Notes under the pieces: generated by a model
What the model saw: the letters and a program-made list of their open reading frames with translations, nothing else
Database searches by the model: none
What the model was told of the DNA's origin: nothing
Shown here: piece after piece, positions 35,024 through 44,803 of the stretch
Numbering within the stretch: the stretch's first letter is position 1
Layout: each line of letters starts with the position of its first letter
Translations under genes and position numbers: made by a program
NCBI GenBank assembly: GCA_944383905.1
Contig: CALWRI010000007.1
Location: 24,811-88,810, forward strand
Length of the DNA stretch: 64,000 nt
Origin: an uncultured Christensenellaceae bacterium
GTDB lineage: Bacteria > Bacillota > Clostridia > Christensenellales > UBA3700
Direction: 5' to 3'

Positions 35024-35043
35024 TAATTATGCAAGGAGGTCGT

Positions 35044-35511
35044 ATGTCGAAAATCTGCAATTCAGTGGAGGCTCTCGTCAAGCCCGTGCTTGAAAGTATG
35101 AATATGGAACTCGTTGAAGTCGAATTCAAAAAACGCGGAGACAACGACGGCTCTCTTACGATATACATCGACAAGGAAGGCGGCGTTTCGCTCGACGATT
35201 GCGAAGCGGTGCACAACGCTATCGACGCGCCTCTCGACGAGCTTGACCCGACAAACGGCAAGCCTTATACGCTCAACGTATCGTCTCCCGGGCTTGACAG
35301 ACCCTTCAAGACGTTGAGGGATTACCGCAAACACGTCGGAGAGGAGATCGAGATCTCGCTATACAAACCCGTCGACGGCAAAAAGAAATTCGAAGCGGTA
35401 CTCAAAGGCGTAGACGACGATCTGACGACTGCGACCGTTTCCATGGAAGGAAAAACCATACAACTAAATATAAAAGAGATAGCCCTCGCAAGAGCGGTTA
35501 TCAAGTTCTAG
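35044..35511 (+). CDS. rimP: Ribosome maturation factor RimP
   Basis: RimP helps assembly of the 30S subunit. The 155 residues begin with the N-terminal alpha/beta domain (LVEVEFKKRGDNDGSLTIYID) containing the conserved SLDDCEAV and VSSPGLDRP motifs and end with an SH3-like domain (about 80-155). ATG 35044 is preceded by a perfect AAGGAGG; the ATG at 35029 would place the ribosome binding site inside the gene. First gene of the rimP-nusA-ylxR-ylxQ-infB-rbfA-nrnA-truB-ribF operon. Confidence 0.95.
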   Translation: MSKICNSVEALVKPVLESMNMELVEVEFKKRGDNDGSLTIYIDKEGGVSLDDCEAVHNAIDAPLDELDPTNGKPYTLNVSSPGLDRPFKTLRDYRKHVGEEIEISLYKPVDGKKKFEAVLKGVDDDLTTATVSMEGKTIQLNIKEIALARAVIKF

Positions 35512-35520
35512 GAGGACAAA

Positions 35521-36606
35521 ATGATTAACAAGGATTTTTTTCTTGCGCTCGATTTGCTTGAAAAGGAAGGAAAAATCGACAAAGAACTGACGCTCCGTTC
35601 ACTCGAAGCGGCAATCGCGGCTGCGTACAAAAGAGAGTCCGGCGAAGCGCGTCCCGTCAGCGTTCAGATCAACGAGCAACGCAATCAGATCAGGATCGTC
35701 GCTTACCAGGAAGTCGTCGAGACCGTCGAGGATCCCGAAAAGGAAATTTCTCTCGAAGACGCGAAGAAGATCAAATCTTCTTACAAGGTCGGCGACCGCG
35801 TTGTCGAGGAGATAACCCCCAAAGTGTTCAGCCGTATCGACGTTCAGACCGCAAAGCAGGTTTTCATGCAGAGACTTATGGACGAGCACAAGAAGATCAC
35901 CTTGGAAGATATGACCCAGAAAGAGGGAGAGATCGTCACCGCGCAGATCAGAAGGATCGACGGAGACAGGATATATCTCGACATCTCCGGTTCGCAGATG
36001 GAAGGCGTAATGATGCCGCAGGATCAGATTAAGGGCGAGATATACAAGCAGGGCGACGTGCTCAAAGTGTTCGTCAAGAACATCCGCACGGACTTCAAAG
36101 GCGGCTCGCAGGTCATGGTATCCAGATCTCACCGCGATTTCGTCAAGAGACTTTTCGAGATGGAAGTGCCCGAGATCAAGTCGGGACTTGTAAAAATCAA
36201 AAAGATCGTCAGAGAAGCGGGTTACAGGACGAAGATGGCGGTTTATTCGGACGACCCCAGCGTCGACGCGGTAGGAAGCTGCATCGGTCAGAGAGGTATG
36301 AGGATAAACGGCATCGTCGGTGAACTCAACGGCGAAAAGATCGACGTAATCGGCTGGTGTGCAGATCCGCTCGAATACATTGCGAGAGCTTTGAGCCCGG
36401 CAAAAGTAATTATGGTGCAGGTCAACGACGAAGAAAAGAGCGCAAAGGCGATTGTCGCCGACGACAAACTCTCGCTCGCTATCGGCAAGCAGGGGCAGAA
36501 CGTGCGTCTCGCCGCAAAACTCACCGAGTGGAAAATAGACGTCAAGCCTTATTCTTCGGTCGAGAGCATTGTCAACGAAACAAGCGACGCTGAAGACGGA
36601 GAGTAA
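35521..36606 (+). CDS. nusA: Transcription termination/antitermination protein NusA
   Basis: NusA binds RNA polymerase and modulates pausing, termination and antitermination. The 361 residues show the N-terminal RNAP-binding domain (1 to about 130), an S1 domain around 133-200 (EGEIVTAQIRRIDGDRIYLD), and two KH domains to about 345 with SCIGQRGMRINGIVGELNGE and LAIGKQGQNVRLAAKLT. No C-terminal acidic repeats are present, as usual in Firmicutes. Strong AGGAGG site. Confidence 0.97.
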   Translation: MINKDFFLALDLLEKEGKIDKELTLRSLEAAIAAAYKRESGEARPVSVQINEQRNQIRIVAYQEVVETVEDPEKEISLEDAKKIKSSYKVGDRVVEEITPKVFSRIDVQTAKQVFMQRLMDEHKKITLEDMTQKEGEIVTAQIRRIDGDRIYLDISGSQMEGVMMPQDQIKGEIYKQGDVLKVFVKNIRTDFKGGSQVMVSRSHRDFVKRLFEMEVPEIKSGLVKIKKIVREAGYRTKMAVYSDDPSVDAVGSCIGQRGMRINGIVGELNGEKIDVIGWCADPLEYIARALSPAKVIMVQVNDEEKSAKAIVADDKLSLAIGKQGQNVRLAAKLTEWKIDVKPYSSVESIVNETSDAEDGE

Positions 36607-36608
36607 TA

Positions 36609-36875
36609 GTGAAAAAAGTTCCCGAAAGAACGTGCATTGCCTGCCGTACGTCAAGACCGAAAAACGAGCTCATCAGAGTCGTGCGAGATCCTCAAGGAGA
36701 GATATCGCTCGATTTCACGGGCAAGAAAAACGGCAGAGGCGCATATCTTTGCAAGGACAGAAAGTGTCTCGAAAAGTGCGTCAGGAGCAAAGGTCTCGAC
36801 CGTGCTCTGAATTGTACGGTGGACGAAGAAGTTTATCAGAAACTTTTGAAAGAATATGACGACAACGGGAATTGA
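36609..36875 (+). CDS. ylxR: YlxR family RNA-binding protein
   Basis: An 88-residue DUF448 protein. The start GTG 36609 lies 2 bases after the nusA stop. Motifs: PERTCIACRTSRPKNELIRV and the GRGAYLC-KDRKC region, with four cysteines that could be structural. The family binds RNA; Bacillus YlxR influences gene expression and has been connected to RNase P in later reports. Its 3' end overlaps ylxQ by 20 bases. Confidence 0.93.
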   Translation: MKKVPERTCIACRTSRPKNELIRVVRDPQGEISLDFTGKKNGRGAYLCKDRKCLEKCVRSKGLDRALNCTVDEEVYQKLLKEYDDNGN

Positions 36876-37161
36876 ATCTTATCTCGGTTTTGCCGTAAGG
36901 GCGAAAAAAGTCGTTTTCGGACTTGAATGTCTGCTTCGGCTCAAAGTCGCGCCCGAAGTCGTGCTTTACGACTCTTCGCTCGGCAGCAGCGCCAAGAAAA
37001 AAGCGCAGACATTTTGTCAGAACAGAAACGCGGCTTTTTTGCCCGTCAAAGAAGGGTATCTCAACGAGGTGCTCAAAAGAAACAACGTAAAGATCGTGGC
37101 GGTCCTCGACGGATCGCTTGGCGGTCAGATTAAACGAATACTTGCGTCGGATAGCCTGTGA
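36856..37161 (+). CDS. ylxQ: L7Ae family K-turn RNA-binding protein YlxQ
   Basis: A 101-residue protein with the L7Ae/L30e/S12e fold: LGFAVRAKKVVFGLECLL at the N-terminus and LPVKEGYLNEVLKRNNVKIVAVLDG towards the end. Such proteins bind kink-turn RNAs. It overlaps ylxR and precedes infB by 19 bases, as in Bacillus. The specific RNA target in this organism is unknown. Confidence 0.9.
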   Translation: MTTTGIESYLGFAVRAKKVVFGLECLLRLKVAPEVVLYDSSLGSSAKKKAQTFCQNRNAAFLPVKEGYLNEVLKRNNVKIVAVLDGSLGGQIKRILASDSL

Positions 37162-37180
37162 CGCGTTACGGAGGTAGTTT

Positions 37181-39751
37181 GTGGGAAGCGAAAACAACAC
37201 GACTGAAAAGGTAGATTACACCAAAAACCTGAAGGAGGTAGGAGATTTTGTCAACGACAAGGTCAAGCCGCTTATCTCAAAAGTGGTTGCGTCCAAGTCG
37301 AGCGTAAAAGACGCTCTCGATAAAGTCGCCCGCATAAAAGCGGAGCTTACACGTCAGGCGCAGGAGGAGTTGCAGCGCAAAGAGGAAGAGGAAAAAGCTC
37401 TTGCTCGCGACGCCGCACGCGAAAAAAGCGATTTGCCTACCGTAGAGGCAGAAGCGGAAGATCAGGTCGAAGAGAAGGCAGAAGAAGCGGTCGTCGAAGT
37501 CAAAGAGGAAGTCAAATCCGCTCCCGCAGAGGAAACTCCCGCTCACAAAGCGGAAGAAAAACCCGTGCAGAAGCCTTCGCAGCCCAGAACTTATATCAAT
37601 CCCGAAGCGCACATCGGCGGCAGAAGGGACGGACAGAGACCGCAGAGCAATTTCAACAATCAGAGACCGCAGGGAGACAGACCCCGTCGTCCCGGCACGC
37701 CCGTCGGTCAGAACGGTTATCAGAGACCGCAGGGCGGCACGCAGACGAGAGTGTTTGAAGCTCCTCCGCAGGCAGGCGCAAACAATCAGTTCAAAAAAGA
37801 CAACAAGAAAAAGCAGACCGGTGCGAAAGACGACAACAAGAAGGGCTTGAGCAAACGCGACCTGCTCAAAAAAGGATACGTTTACGAGGGCGGCGAAGAC
37901 GAGGACGGACAGGTCAGACACGTCAAGGTCCGCAGAGCGAACAAGAAGGAATCTTTCACTCCGCAGGCGATAGTTATCGAACACGCGGTAATCAATACCG
38001 ACCCCGTAGCTATAAAGGTCTTGAGCGAAAAGATCGGCAAGACATCGACGGAGATCGTCAAAAAGCTGTTCGATATGGGCAAATTCGCTACCATCAACGA
38101 TAGCATCGACTTTGAGACGGCGGAGTTTGTCGCGCTTGATTACGGCATTACGCTTGAGCTTAAGCTGGACACGACGGCGGAAGACAAGCTCAACGAACTC
38201 ACTCACGTCGAATATTCTCAGGACAAACTCAAAAAGCGTCCTCCGATAGTCACGATCATGGGGCACGTCGACCACGGCAAGACGTCGCTTCTCGACTATA
38301 TAAGAAAGAGCAACGTCGCGCGCGGCGAGGCCGGAGGCATCACCCAGCATATCGGCGCTTATTCCATTGAGATCAACGGAGAAAAGATCACCTTCCTCGA
38401 CACCCCGGGACACCAGGCGTTTACCGCAATGAGAAGGCGCGGCGCAAACGTGACCGATATTGCCGTTATCGTCGTTGCGGCTGACGACGGCATAATGCCG
38501 CAGACCGTCGAGGCTATCAACCATGCTAAAGACGCTGGAGTTTCGATCATAATTGCTGCGAACAAGATAGACAAACCCACCGCAAATCTCGAAAATCTCA
38601 AACAGCAGCTTGCCGCTCACGACATTCTCGTCGAAGAATGGGGCGGAGACGTCATGATGTGCCCCGTCAGCGCAAAGACGGGTCAGGGCGTACCCGAATT
38701 GCTTGAAGGAATACTTCTCGTCGCGGAAGTTCTCGACCTTAAAGCCGTCGAAGATTGTCCCGCGCAAGGCTCAATCATCGAAGCGAGGCTCGACAAGGGT
38801 CTCGGACCCGTTGCGACAGTGCTCGTGCAGAGCGGTACTTTGCACGTTTCCGATTATGTCGTTGCGGGGACTTGTATCGGCAAGATACGTTCCATGACCG
38901 ACTTTACGGGCAAGCGTATAAAAGAGGCGAAACCCTCGTTTGCGGCGCAGGTACAGGGATTTACCGAAGTCCCCAACGCAGGAGATAAGCTTGTTGTGGT
39001 CGGAGACGAAAAACTCGCAAAAGAAGTCGCTGCTGAAAGAGCCGCAAAAGAGAAGCTCGAAATGCAGAACCGCACAGCAAGCGCAAAGACTCTCGAAGAT
39101 ATGTTCAAGAATGTGTCCGACGAGGAAGTCAAGTCTCTCGCGGTCATTATCAAAGCGGACGTTCAGGGTTCTGCGGAAGCTATGAAGCAATCTCTGCTCG
39201 AAATTTCCGACAAGATGAAAGAGGACAACGTCAAGATCTCTATCATTCATGCGGGCGTCGGCGCGATCAGCGAAGGCGACGTCAATCTTGCTTATACTTC
39301 CAACGCGATAATACTCGCATTTAACGTGAAGGCGGAACCCAAGGCGAGACAACTCGCGGAAAGAAGCTCGATCGAAATCAGATATTACCGCGTGATTTAC
39401 GAAGCGATCGAAGACATACAGAGCGCGCTCAAAGGAATGCTCGCGCCCGTATACAAAGAGGAGATCGTCGGTCATGCCGAAGTCAGGGCAACGTTCAGGA
39501 TCAGCGGCGTCGGCCTCATCGCAGGTTGCTACGTTACCGACGGCAAAATCGCGAGAGCAAACAAGGCGAGACTTATCCGCGACAACATCGTCGTATTTGA
39601 CGGCGAGATCGCATCTCTTAAAAGAGAAAAGAGCGACGCAAAAGATGTCGCGAGCGGTTACGAATGCGGCGTAGGACTTGAAAAATTCGGCGATATAAAG
39701 GTCGGGGACGTCATCGAGGCGTACGAGATGATACAGGTGAAAAATGAATAG
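37181..39751 (+). CDS. infB: Translation initiation factor IF-2
   Basis: IF-2 is the GTPase that brings initiator tRNA to the 30S subunit. GTG 37181 is preceded by GGAGGT at 37170-37175. The 856 residues consist of a charged, disordered N-terminal part (1 to about 245) with Glu/Lys-rich then Arg/Gln/Pro/Gly-rich repeats (RPQ-type), an IF2_N module (about 260-330), the G domain with [15 protein letters not shown] and NKID motifs (about 350-520), and the C-terminal barrels ([26 protein letters not shown]). Overlaps rbfA by 8 bases. Confidence 0.98.
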   Translation: MGSENNTTEKVDYTKNLKEVGDFVNDKVKPLISKVVASKSSVKDALDKVARIKAELTRQAQEELQRKEEEEKALARDAAREKSDLPTVEAEAEDQVEEKAEEAVVEVKEEVKSAPAEETPAHKAEEKPVQKPSQPRTYINPEAHIGGRRDGQRPQSNFNNQRPQGDRPRRPGTPVGQNGYQRPQGGTQTRVFEAPPQAGANNQFKKDNKKKQTGAKDDNKKGLSKRDLLKKGYVYEGGEDEDGQVRHVKVRRANKKESFTPQAIVIEHAVINTDPVAIKVLSEKIGKTSTEIVKKLFDMGKFATINDSIDFETAEFVALDYGITLELKLDTTAEDKLNELTHVEYSQDKLKKRPPIVTIMGHVDHGKTSLLDYIRKSNVARGEAGGITQHIGAYSIEINGEKITFLDTPGHQAFTAMRRRGANVTDIAVIVVAADDGIMPQTVEAINHAKDAGVSIIIAANKIDKPTANLENLKQQLAAHDILVEEWGGDVMMCPVSAKTGQGVPELLEGILLVAEVLDLKAVEDCPAQGSIIEARLDKGLGPVATVLVQSGTLHVSDYVVAGTCIGKIRSMTDFTGKRIKEAKPSFAAQVQGFTEVPNAGDKLVVVGDEKLAKEVAAERAAKEKLEMQNRTASAKTLEDMFKNVSDEEVKSLAVIIKADVQGSAEAMKQSLLEISDKMKEDNVKISIIHAGVGAISEGDVNLAYTSNAIILAFNVKAEPKARQLAERSSIEIRYYRVIYEAIEDIQSALKGMLAPVYKEEIVGHAEVRATFRISGVGLIAGCYVTDGKIARANKARLIRDNIVVFDGEIASLKREKSDAKDVASGYECGVGLEKFGDIKVGDVIEAYEMIQVKNE

Positions 39752-40106
39752 GCTCGACAGGATCAATTCCGAACTCAAAAAACAGCTTGCCATTATTCTC
39801 CGCGACGGAGTGCGCGATCCGAGAGTGCGCGGCATGATAAGCGTTATGGAAGTCAGCGTCGACAAGGATCTGACGTTTGCAAAGGTATACGTCAGCATCT
39901 TCGGCGCCGAAGGACACGAAAACGAGGTGCTCGAGGGGCTCGACAATGCGCAGGGATACATCAAGTCGAGACTCAAAAACATGATGATACTGCGGGCAAT
40001 ACCCACACTCAAATTTATACTCGACACGTCGATAAGTTACGGCATGAGCATGGATAAGAAACTTACGGAGTTGAATAAAAATGACGGTAAAGGATCAGCA
40101 GATTGA
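39744..40106 (+). CDS. rbfA: 30S ribosome-binding factor A
   Basis: RbfA assists late 16S rRNA maturation and cold adaptation. The 120-residue KH-fold protein shows the pattern LDRINSELKKQLAIILRD at the start, DPRVRGMISVMEVSVDKDLTFAKVYVS in the middle and a C-terminal helix region with PTLKFILDTSI. The ATG overlaps the infB stop and its own 3' end overlaps nrnA by 26 bases. Confidence 0.95.
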   Translation: MNRLDRINSELKKQLAIILRDGVRDPRVRGMISVMEVSVDKDLTFAKVYVSIFGAEGHENEVLEGLDNAQGYIKSRLKNMMILRAIPTLKFILDTSISYGMSMDKKLTELNKNDGKGSAD

Positions 40107-41058
40107 AAAATTTTTGACGGCTTTGGACAGAGCGCAGACGGTTGCGCTTTTCAGCCATGTCAATCCCGACGGAGATACTTGCGGCAGCGCGCTCGCGCTT
40201 TACCGCGCCCTGAAAACGTATGGTAAACAGCCATACGTTTTTTGTGACGGCGTTTTCAACGACAAACTCAAATATCTCGACGGATTAGATCTTTACAACA
40301 GCGTCCCGTTCAGACAATGCGACCTCGCGATTGCCGTCGACTGTTCGGACGACGGCAGGCTCGGTGCTTACGACGCGGCGTATTATTCCTGCAAATACCG
40401 TATTTTCGTCGATCATCACATCACGAGAGGAAGGAGAGGAGATCTGAATATCGTCGAGACCGACGCCGCTGCTACCGCGGAAGTCGCGTTCGATCTGATA
40501 AAGGCTATGGACGCGCGCAAAAAGTGCATGGACGACGTAACCGCAAAACTCTTGTACTGCGCGCTCGTGACGGACAGCGGGGGATTTTCGTTTTCTTCCG
40601 TCACACAAAAAACTCTGTCTACAGCCGCGGAACTCATAGTTTACGACTTCAAAGCCAATGAGATATTCGACAACTTCATCAAAAAGGTCGATATAAAGGT
40701 TTTCAATCTCAAAAACAGAGTCTTGAGTGCCGCGAAACTTTACGACGACGGCGCGATCGCAGGCATATTCTTTACAAAGGAGGATTTTGCGGCTACCGAG
40801 ACGACGGAAGCGGATACTGACGGAATAATCAACAATATCCTCAACATAGACGGCGTCAGGATAGCTTTTTCCGTTACGCAGACCAAAGGGGATATGCAAT
40901 ACAAAGTAAGTTTTCGCACCGTTGACGGGGTAAATGCGGACGAGATAGCTGCGATATTCGGCGGCGGAGGACACAAAAACGCTGCGGGTTGCAGAGTCAG
41001 CGGCTTTTACGAGGACGTAAAAGACAAAGTGCTCAAAGCGTGCAGGGATTGCCTATGA
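40081..41058 (+). CDS. nrnA: Bifunctional oligoribonuclease/pAp phosphatase NrnA (DHH family)
   Basis: NrnA degrades very short RNAs and dephosphorylates pAp. The 325 residues carry the DHH motifs: ALFSHVNPDGDTCGSALAL, AIAVDCSDDGRLG, the eponymous VDHH, and the DHHA1 glycine-rich GGGGHKNAAG near the C-terminus. The position between rbfA and truB is the standard one in Firmicutes. Start ATG 40081 lies inside rbfA; a later start would remove the first motif region. Confidence 0.94.
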   Translation: MTVKDQQIEKFLTALDRAQTVALFSHVNPDGDTCGSALALYRALKTYGKQPYVFCDGVFNDKLKYLDGLDLYNSVPFRQCDLAIAVDCSDDGRLGAYDAAYYSCKYRIFVDHHITRGRRGDLNIVETDAAATAEVAFDLIKAMDARKKCMDDVTAKLLYCALVTDSGGFSFSSVTQKTLSTAAELIVYDFKANEIFDNFIKKVDIKVFNLKNRVLSAAKLYDDGAIAGIFFTKEDFAATETTEADTDGIINNILNIDGVRIAFSVTQTKGDMQYKVSFRTVDGVNADEIAAIFGGGGHKNAAGCRVSGFYEDVKDKVLKACRDCL

Positions 41059-41948
41059 ATTTCGCGCGCGCGTTATACAAGCCTGTCGGAATATCGTCGA
41101 GCGACGTCGTTATCAAATGCCGCAACGCGCTTTCGAAGGCGGTTGGCAAAAAGATAAAATGCGGGCACATGGGGACTCTCGATCCCGCCGCGGAAGGCGT
41201 GCTCGTGCTCGGCTTCGGCAAAGCTACGAAACTGTTCGACTATATGCAGAGCGGAAAAAAGTCTTATGTTGCCACGTTTACCTTCGGATTGACGACAGAT
41301 ACGCTGGACAGAGAAGGCGTCGTCACAAAGCAGGACGGTATACTGCCGCAAAAGAGCGCATTGCTTGACGTGCTTCATTCGTTTATCGGAGAGACGGAAC
41401 AGATTCCGCCTGCATACAGCGCGGTAAGCGTGAACGGCGTGAAAGCATACAAGCTCGCAAGAAACGGCAAGGAGACCGTACTTGCGGCAAAAAAGGTGAA
41501 GATATATTCTTTGACAATGAAAGACTGTGTCGAGGATGAAAGCGGTAAAGTGTCGGAAGCGCGCTTTGAAATTGTCTGCGGATCGGGTACATATATCAGA
41601 AGCCTGTGCAGAGATATTGCGGAAAAACTCGGTTGTCTCGCGTATATGTCAGCGCTCACTCGCACATCGTGCGGGGGATATACGGTCGGAGACTGCGTCG
41701 ATATGGCGGATTTTGTTGCCGATCCCGTCTCGTACGTCGTACCTGACGGCGAGATCGTTTCAAAACTTTTGCCCGTCAGGACGGTGTCCGACGAAACCGC
41801 GAAACGTCTGCGCTTCGGTCAGACACTCAGATGCGGTTATGACGACGGAAGATACGGCATAGAGTGCAACGGGGAAATCCTCGGCATAGCGCTCGTAAAA
41901 GACGCAAATATAAAGCTGGAAACGCATTTATGGAATACGACGGAATAA
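41055..41948 (+). CDS. truB: tRNA pseudouridine(55) synthase TruB
   Basis: TruB makes pseudouridine 55 in the T loop of tRNAs. The 297 residues begin ALYKPVGISSSDVV, with the catalytic Asp in HMGTLDPAAEGVLVLGFG and later RFEIVCGSGTYIRSLCRDIA; a PUA-like C-terminal region follows. I start at ATG 41055, overlapping the nrnA stop (ATGA), because the open frame upstream has no homology and lies in nrnA. The 3' end overlaps ribF by 19 bases. Confidence 0.95.
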   Translation: MNFARALYKPVGISSSDVVIKCRNALSKAVGKKIKCGHMGTLDPAAEGVLVLGFGKATKLFDYMQSGKKSYVATFTFGLTTDTLDREGVVTKQDGILPQKSALLDVLHSFIGETEQIPPAYSAVSVNGVKAYKLARNGKETVLAAKKVKIYSLTMKDCVEDESGKVSEARFEIVCGSGTYIRSLCRDIAEKLGCLAYMSALTRTSCGGYTVGDCVDMADFVADPVSYVVPDGEIVSKLLPVRTVSDETAKRLRFGQTLRCGYDDGRYGIECNGEILGIALVKDANIKLETHLWNTTE

Positions 41949-42853
41949 GACAAATCGATTACAGTACGGGTTTCAAAGAGCCGATCGTGCTTTGCCTCGG
42001 CTTTTTCGATTGCGTGCACCGCGGACACAATGCGCTTGTTCAGCGCGCGCGGCTTTTTGCAAAAATCGAATGTGCAAAGTGCGCTGTCTTCACTTTCACA
42101 GACAATCCGCTTTCGAGACTCGGCAAGGGAGACAAGGAGATATTCACATACGAAGAGAGGCTGTTCCGTTTGTGGCAGCTCGGCGCGGACGTCGTCGTAA
42201 AAGCACAACCCGACGAAAAGTTTTTCGCAACGAAAGCGGACGAATTTCTCGACAATCTCTTTGAAAGATTCAATATCGTCGCCGTTACGGCGGGGACCGA
42301 TTACACTTACGGCGCGGGCGCGGCGGGCAATGCCGATACTCTGAAAGAATATTGCAGGAAACACGGCGCGTACTGCTATATCGTCGACATGATCGAATAC
42401 GCGCAAGGAAAGAAGATCGCAAGCCGTGAAATACGCGAAATGGTCAAAAACGGAGAGATCGAAAGGGTCAACGCGCTTATGCCTTTGCCGTATATCGTCG
42501 CCGGCAAGGTAGTGAAAGGCAGACACGACGGGGCGGCAATCGGCACCCCGACGGCAAACGTGGATATTCCAGACGAAAAACTGCCCGTCGCAAGCGGAGT
42601 GTACGATACGAACGTGCTCATCGACGGAGTGAGACTGCGCGCCGTCACCAACGTCGGCGAGCATCCTACTTTCGGAGATTCTCATTACAATGTCGAAAGC
42701 TATATCCTGCATTGGAAAGACAATATTTACGGCAAATTCATCGTCGTGGAGTTTCTGAAAAGGCTACGCGACGTCAAAAAATTCGATACGAAAGAGGAGC
42801 TCTCGGCGCAGATAGCTAAAGACGTTGCCGAAGTGCTCGGGAGGAAATCATGA
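41930..42853 (+). CDS. ribF: Bifunctional riboflavin kinase/FAD synthetase RibF
   Basis: RibF makes FMN and then FAD from riboflavin. The 307 residues hold an N-terminal nucleotidyltransferase domain with LGFFDCVHRGHNALV (HxGH-type motif; the usual Gly after FD is Cys here), the NPLSRL stretch, then the flavokinase domain with GRHDGAAIGTPTANVDIP and VESYILHW. Start ATG 41930 is inside the truB end; the longer frame upstream has no support. Last of the nusA-type operon; the following gene overlaps it by 4 bases. Confidence 0.94.
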   Translation: MEYDGIRQIDYSTGFKEPIVLCLGFFDCVHRGHNALVQRARLFAKIECAKCAVFTFTDNPLSRLGKGDKEIFTYEERLFRLWQLGADVVVKAQPDEKFFATKADEFLDNLFERFNIVAVTAGTDYTYGAGAAGNADTLKEYCRKHGAYCYIVDMIEYAQGKKIASREIREMVKNGEIERVNALMPLPYIVAGKVVKGRHDGAAIGTPTANVDIPDEKLPVASGVYDTNVLIDGVRLRAVTNVGEHPTFGDSHYNVESYILHWKDNIYGKFIVVEFLKRLRDVKKFDTKEELSAQIAKDVAEVLGRKS

Positions 42854-43695
42854 TAAAATTCGGACCAAGCGGCAGTTGTGAAGCGTTTGCCGAAGCAGGA
42901 TATTCGCATACGGTTGAAGAGGCAAAGTGGCTTGCGGAGCTCGGACTCGACTGTTTTGAATACTCGTTCGGAAGAGGGGTCAGGATAACCGAAAAGACCG
43001 CGCGTGCGATCGGCGAGGAGTTTAAGAAATATTCGATCGAATTTTCCGTTCACGCGCCGTATTTCATAAACCTCGCCACTCTCGAAGAAGACAAGGCGGC
43101 GAACAATCACGACTATATCTTTTCATCTCTCAAGGCGTTGTGCGAATTCGGCGGAAAGAGATGCGTCTTTCATCCCGGTTCACCGCTCAAAGCCGCAAGG
43201 TCGGATGCAATGGACGTACTCATGAAAAGACTCGACAAGGTCATGGAACTGAAACACGAATACGGTTTTGACGATCTGTGGCTGTGCGCGGAGACGATGG
43301 GCAAGAAATCGCAGCTCGGAGATCTGGACGAAGTGATCAGAATGTGCAAGGGTTACGATACGCTTTTGCCTTGCATTGATTTCGGACATCTCAATGCGCG
43401 CGACTGCGGAGCAATAAAAGGATACGACGATTACAAACGCATAATCGACAGGCTTGCGGACGGTCTCGGCGACTTCAAGACGAAAAACATGCACGTCCAT
43501 TTCAGCAAGATACAGTATACCGACAAGGGCGAACTGCGCCACCTGACTTTCAGGGACGAAAAGTATGGACCCGACTTTGAGCCTCTGCTTAAAGTGATAC
43601 ACGAATACAGGCTTGAGCCTTACGTCGCCTGCGAATCGGCGGGCAGTCAGACCATGGACGCGCTCGCGATGAAAAACTATTATAAATCGCTTTAA
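42850..43695 (+). CDS. Endonuclease IV-like TIM-barrel metalloprotein
   Basis: A 281-residue AP endonuclease 2 superfamily protein. Metal ligands of E. coli endonuclease IV have counterparts at nearly the same numbers: His68, His108, Glu148, Asp177, His180, His215, His231 and Glu262. The Asp that pairs with His231 in the zinc site (D229 in E. coli) is Leu229 here, preceded by Glu228, in the stretch DKGELRHLTF. So it may be a DNA repair AP endonuclease or a related sugar isomerase-type enzyme. It overlaps ribF by 4 bases and belongs to the same transcription unit. Confidence 0.75.
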   Translation: MIKFGPSGSCEAFAEAGYSHTVEEAKWLAELGLDCFEYSFGRGVRITEKTARAIGEEFKKYSIEFSVHAPYFINLATLEEDKAANNHDYIFSSLKALCEFGGKRCVFHPGSPLKAARSDAMDVLMKRLDKVMELKHEYGFDDLWLCAETMGKKSQLGDLDEVIRMCKGYDTLLPCIDFGHLNARDCGAIKGYDDYKRIIDRLADGLGDFKTKNMHVHFSKIQYTDKGELRHLTFRDEKYGPDFEPLLKVIHEYRLEPYVACESAGSQTMDALAMKNYYKSL

Positions 43696-43698
43696 TTC

Positions 43699-43727
43699 TT
43701 TACAAATACACGCCTGTGTGTTAAAAT
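43699..43727 (+). promoter_or_regulatory. Promoter of the M24 peptidase gene
   Basis: TTTACA at 43699-43704, 17 bases, TAAAAT at 43722-43727. The predicted start is about 43734, 2 bases before ATG 43736; no ribosome binding site is present. Confidence 0.78.
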
Positions 43728-43735
43728 AATTAAGT

Positions 43736-44779
43736 ATGAACGACAAATCTGAAATCTTGAAAAAATACGGTTGTCACGCATTTCTCGTGCTGACAAGTTC
43801 GAATACTTTTTATCTGAGCGGTTACGAGAGCAGCAACTGTCGCATACTTCTTACCGACGATAAAGATTATTTCTTTACCGACATGCGTTATCTCGAAGAG
43901 GCTAAACAGCACATCGGCGACAGATTTGAAGTTCTTCTCGGCGGCATTAACGAGATAAAAGAGCTTGTCGCAAAGCTCGAGATAAAAAACCTCGGCGTCG
44001 AGCAGGAAGTCTCATACAGCGAATACGTCGGTTTGCAAGAACTTTTCGACGGCGTGAAATTCGTCGCGACCGACGAGGTGTTCAGAGAGCTCCGCGCTGT
44101 CAAGAGCGAAAGGGAAATATCCCTGATAAAGCAGGCTCAAAGCGTTACGGACGCGGCTTTTTCGGAGATATTGCCTTTTATAAAGGAAGGCGTAAGCGAG
44201 ATCGAGATTGCAGCGAGGCTCGAATATATCATTCTGAAAAACGGCTGTGAGCTTGCGTTCGACAGCATCGTCGCTTTCGGCGAAAACGGCAGCAAACCTC
44301 ACGCTCACAGAAGCGAAAGAAAGCTGCGCAGCGGCGAATTCGTTACCATGGACTTCGGCGCGAAATACAAGGGATATTGCTCGGATATGACGAGGACCGT
44401 TGCTTTGGGCGCGATCGACGAGAGAAAGGCAAGAGCCTACAACGCCGTGCTCGAAGCGGGCAAGATAGCCGCAAAAGCGGTCAAAGTCGGAGAAAAATGC
44501 AGCGATATTGACGCCGTTGCGAGAAATTATCTCGCAAAATTCGGTCTCGACAAATTTTTCTCTCACTCGCTCGGACACAGCCTCGGCGTAGACATTCACG
44601 AAATGCCAGCGTTTTCTCCCTCTTGCGGAGAAATACTCAAAGAGGGAATGATCATCACCGACGAACCGGGCGTGTATCTCGAAGGCGATTTCGGATTGAG
44701 AATAGAGGATATGTTGCTTGTTACCTCTGACGGCGCAGTAGATCTGACTCACTCCGACAAAAATCTGATAATCCTCTGA
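43736..44779 (+). CDS. pepP: Xaa-Pro aminopeptidase / M24 family metallopeptidase
   Basis: A 347-residue peptidase of the creatinase/prolidase group. Residues 1 to about 120 are the creatinase-like N-terminal domain (FYLSGYESSNCRILL); the catalytic pita-bread domain follows with AFDSIVAFGENGSKPHAH, the metal ligands in FVTMDFGAKYKGYCSDMTRT, HSLGHSLGVDIHE, ITDEPGVY and RIEDMLLVT. It probably removes N-terminal residues before proline. As in many Clostridia it lies directly upstream of efp, whose protein acts at proline stretches. Predicted to be translated from a leaderless mRNA. Confidence 0.92.
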   Translation: MNDKSEILKKYGCHAFLVLTSSNTFYLSGYESSNCRILLTDDKDYFFTDMRYLEEAKQHIGDRFEVLLGGINEIKELVAKLEIKNLGVEQEVSYSEYVGLQELFDGVKFVATDEVFRELRAVKSEREISLIKQAQSVTDAAFSEILPFIKEGVSEIEIAARLEYIILKNGCELAFDSIVAFGENGSKPHAHRSERKLRSGEFVTMDFGAKYKGYCSDMTRTVALGAIDERKARAYNAVLEAGKIAAKAVKVGEKCSDIDAVARNYLAKFGLDKFFSHSLGHSLGVDIHEMPAFSPSCGEILKEGMIITDEPGVYLEGDFGLRIEDMLLVTSDGAVDLTHSDKNLIIL

Positions 44780-44803
44780 TTTTCGGATTTTGATAAACAG
44801 GAA

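Noticed and set aside
34852..35043. Remnant of the missing PolC polymerase part (pseudogene)
   Set aside because: The short AT-rich gap shows no coding similarity in any frame, so the PolC-like gene is treated as a complete short gene rather than a frameshifted one.
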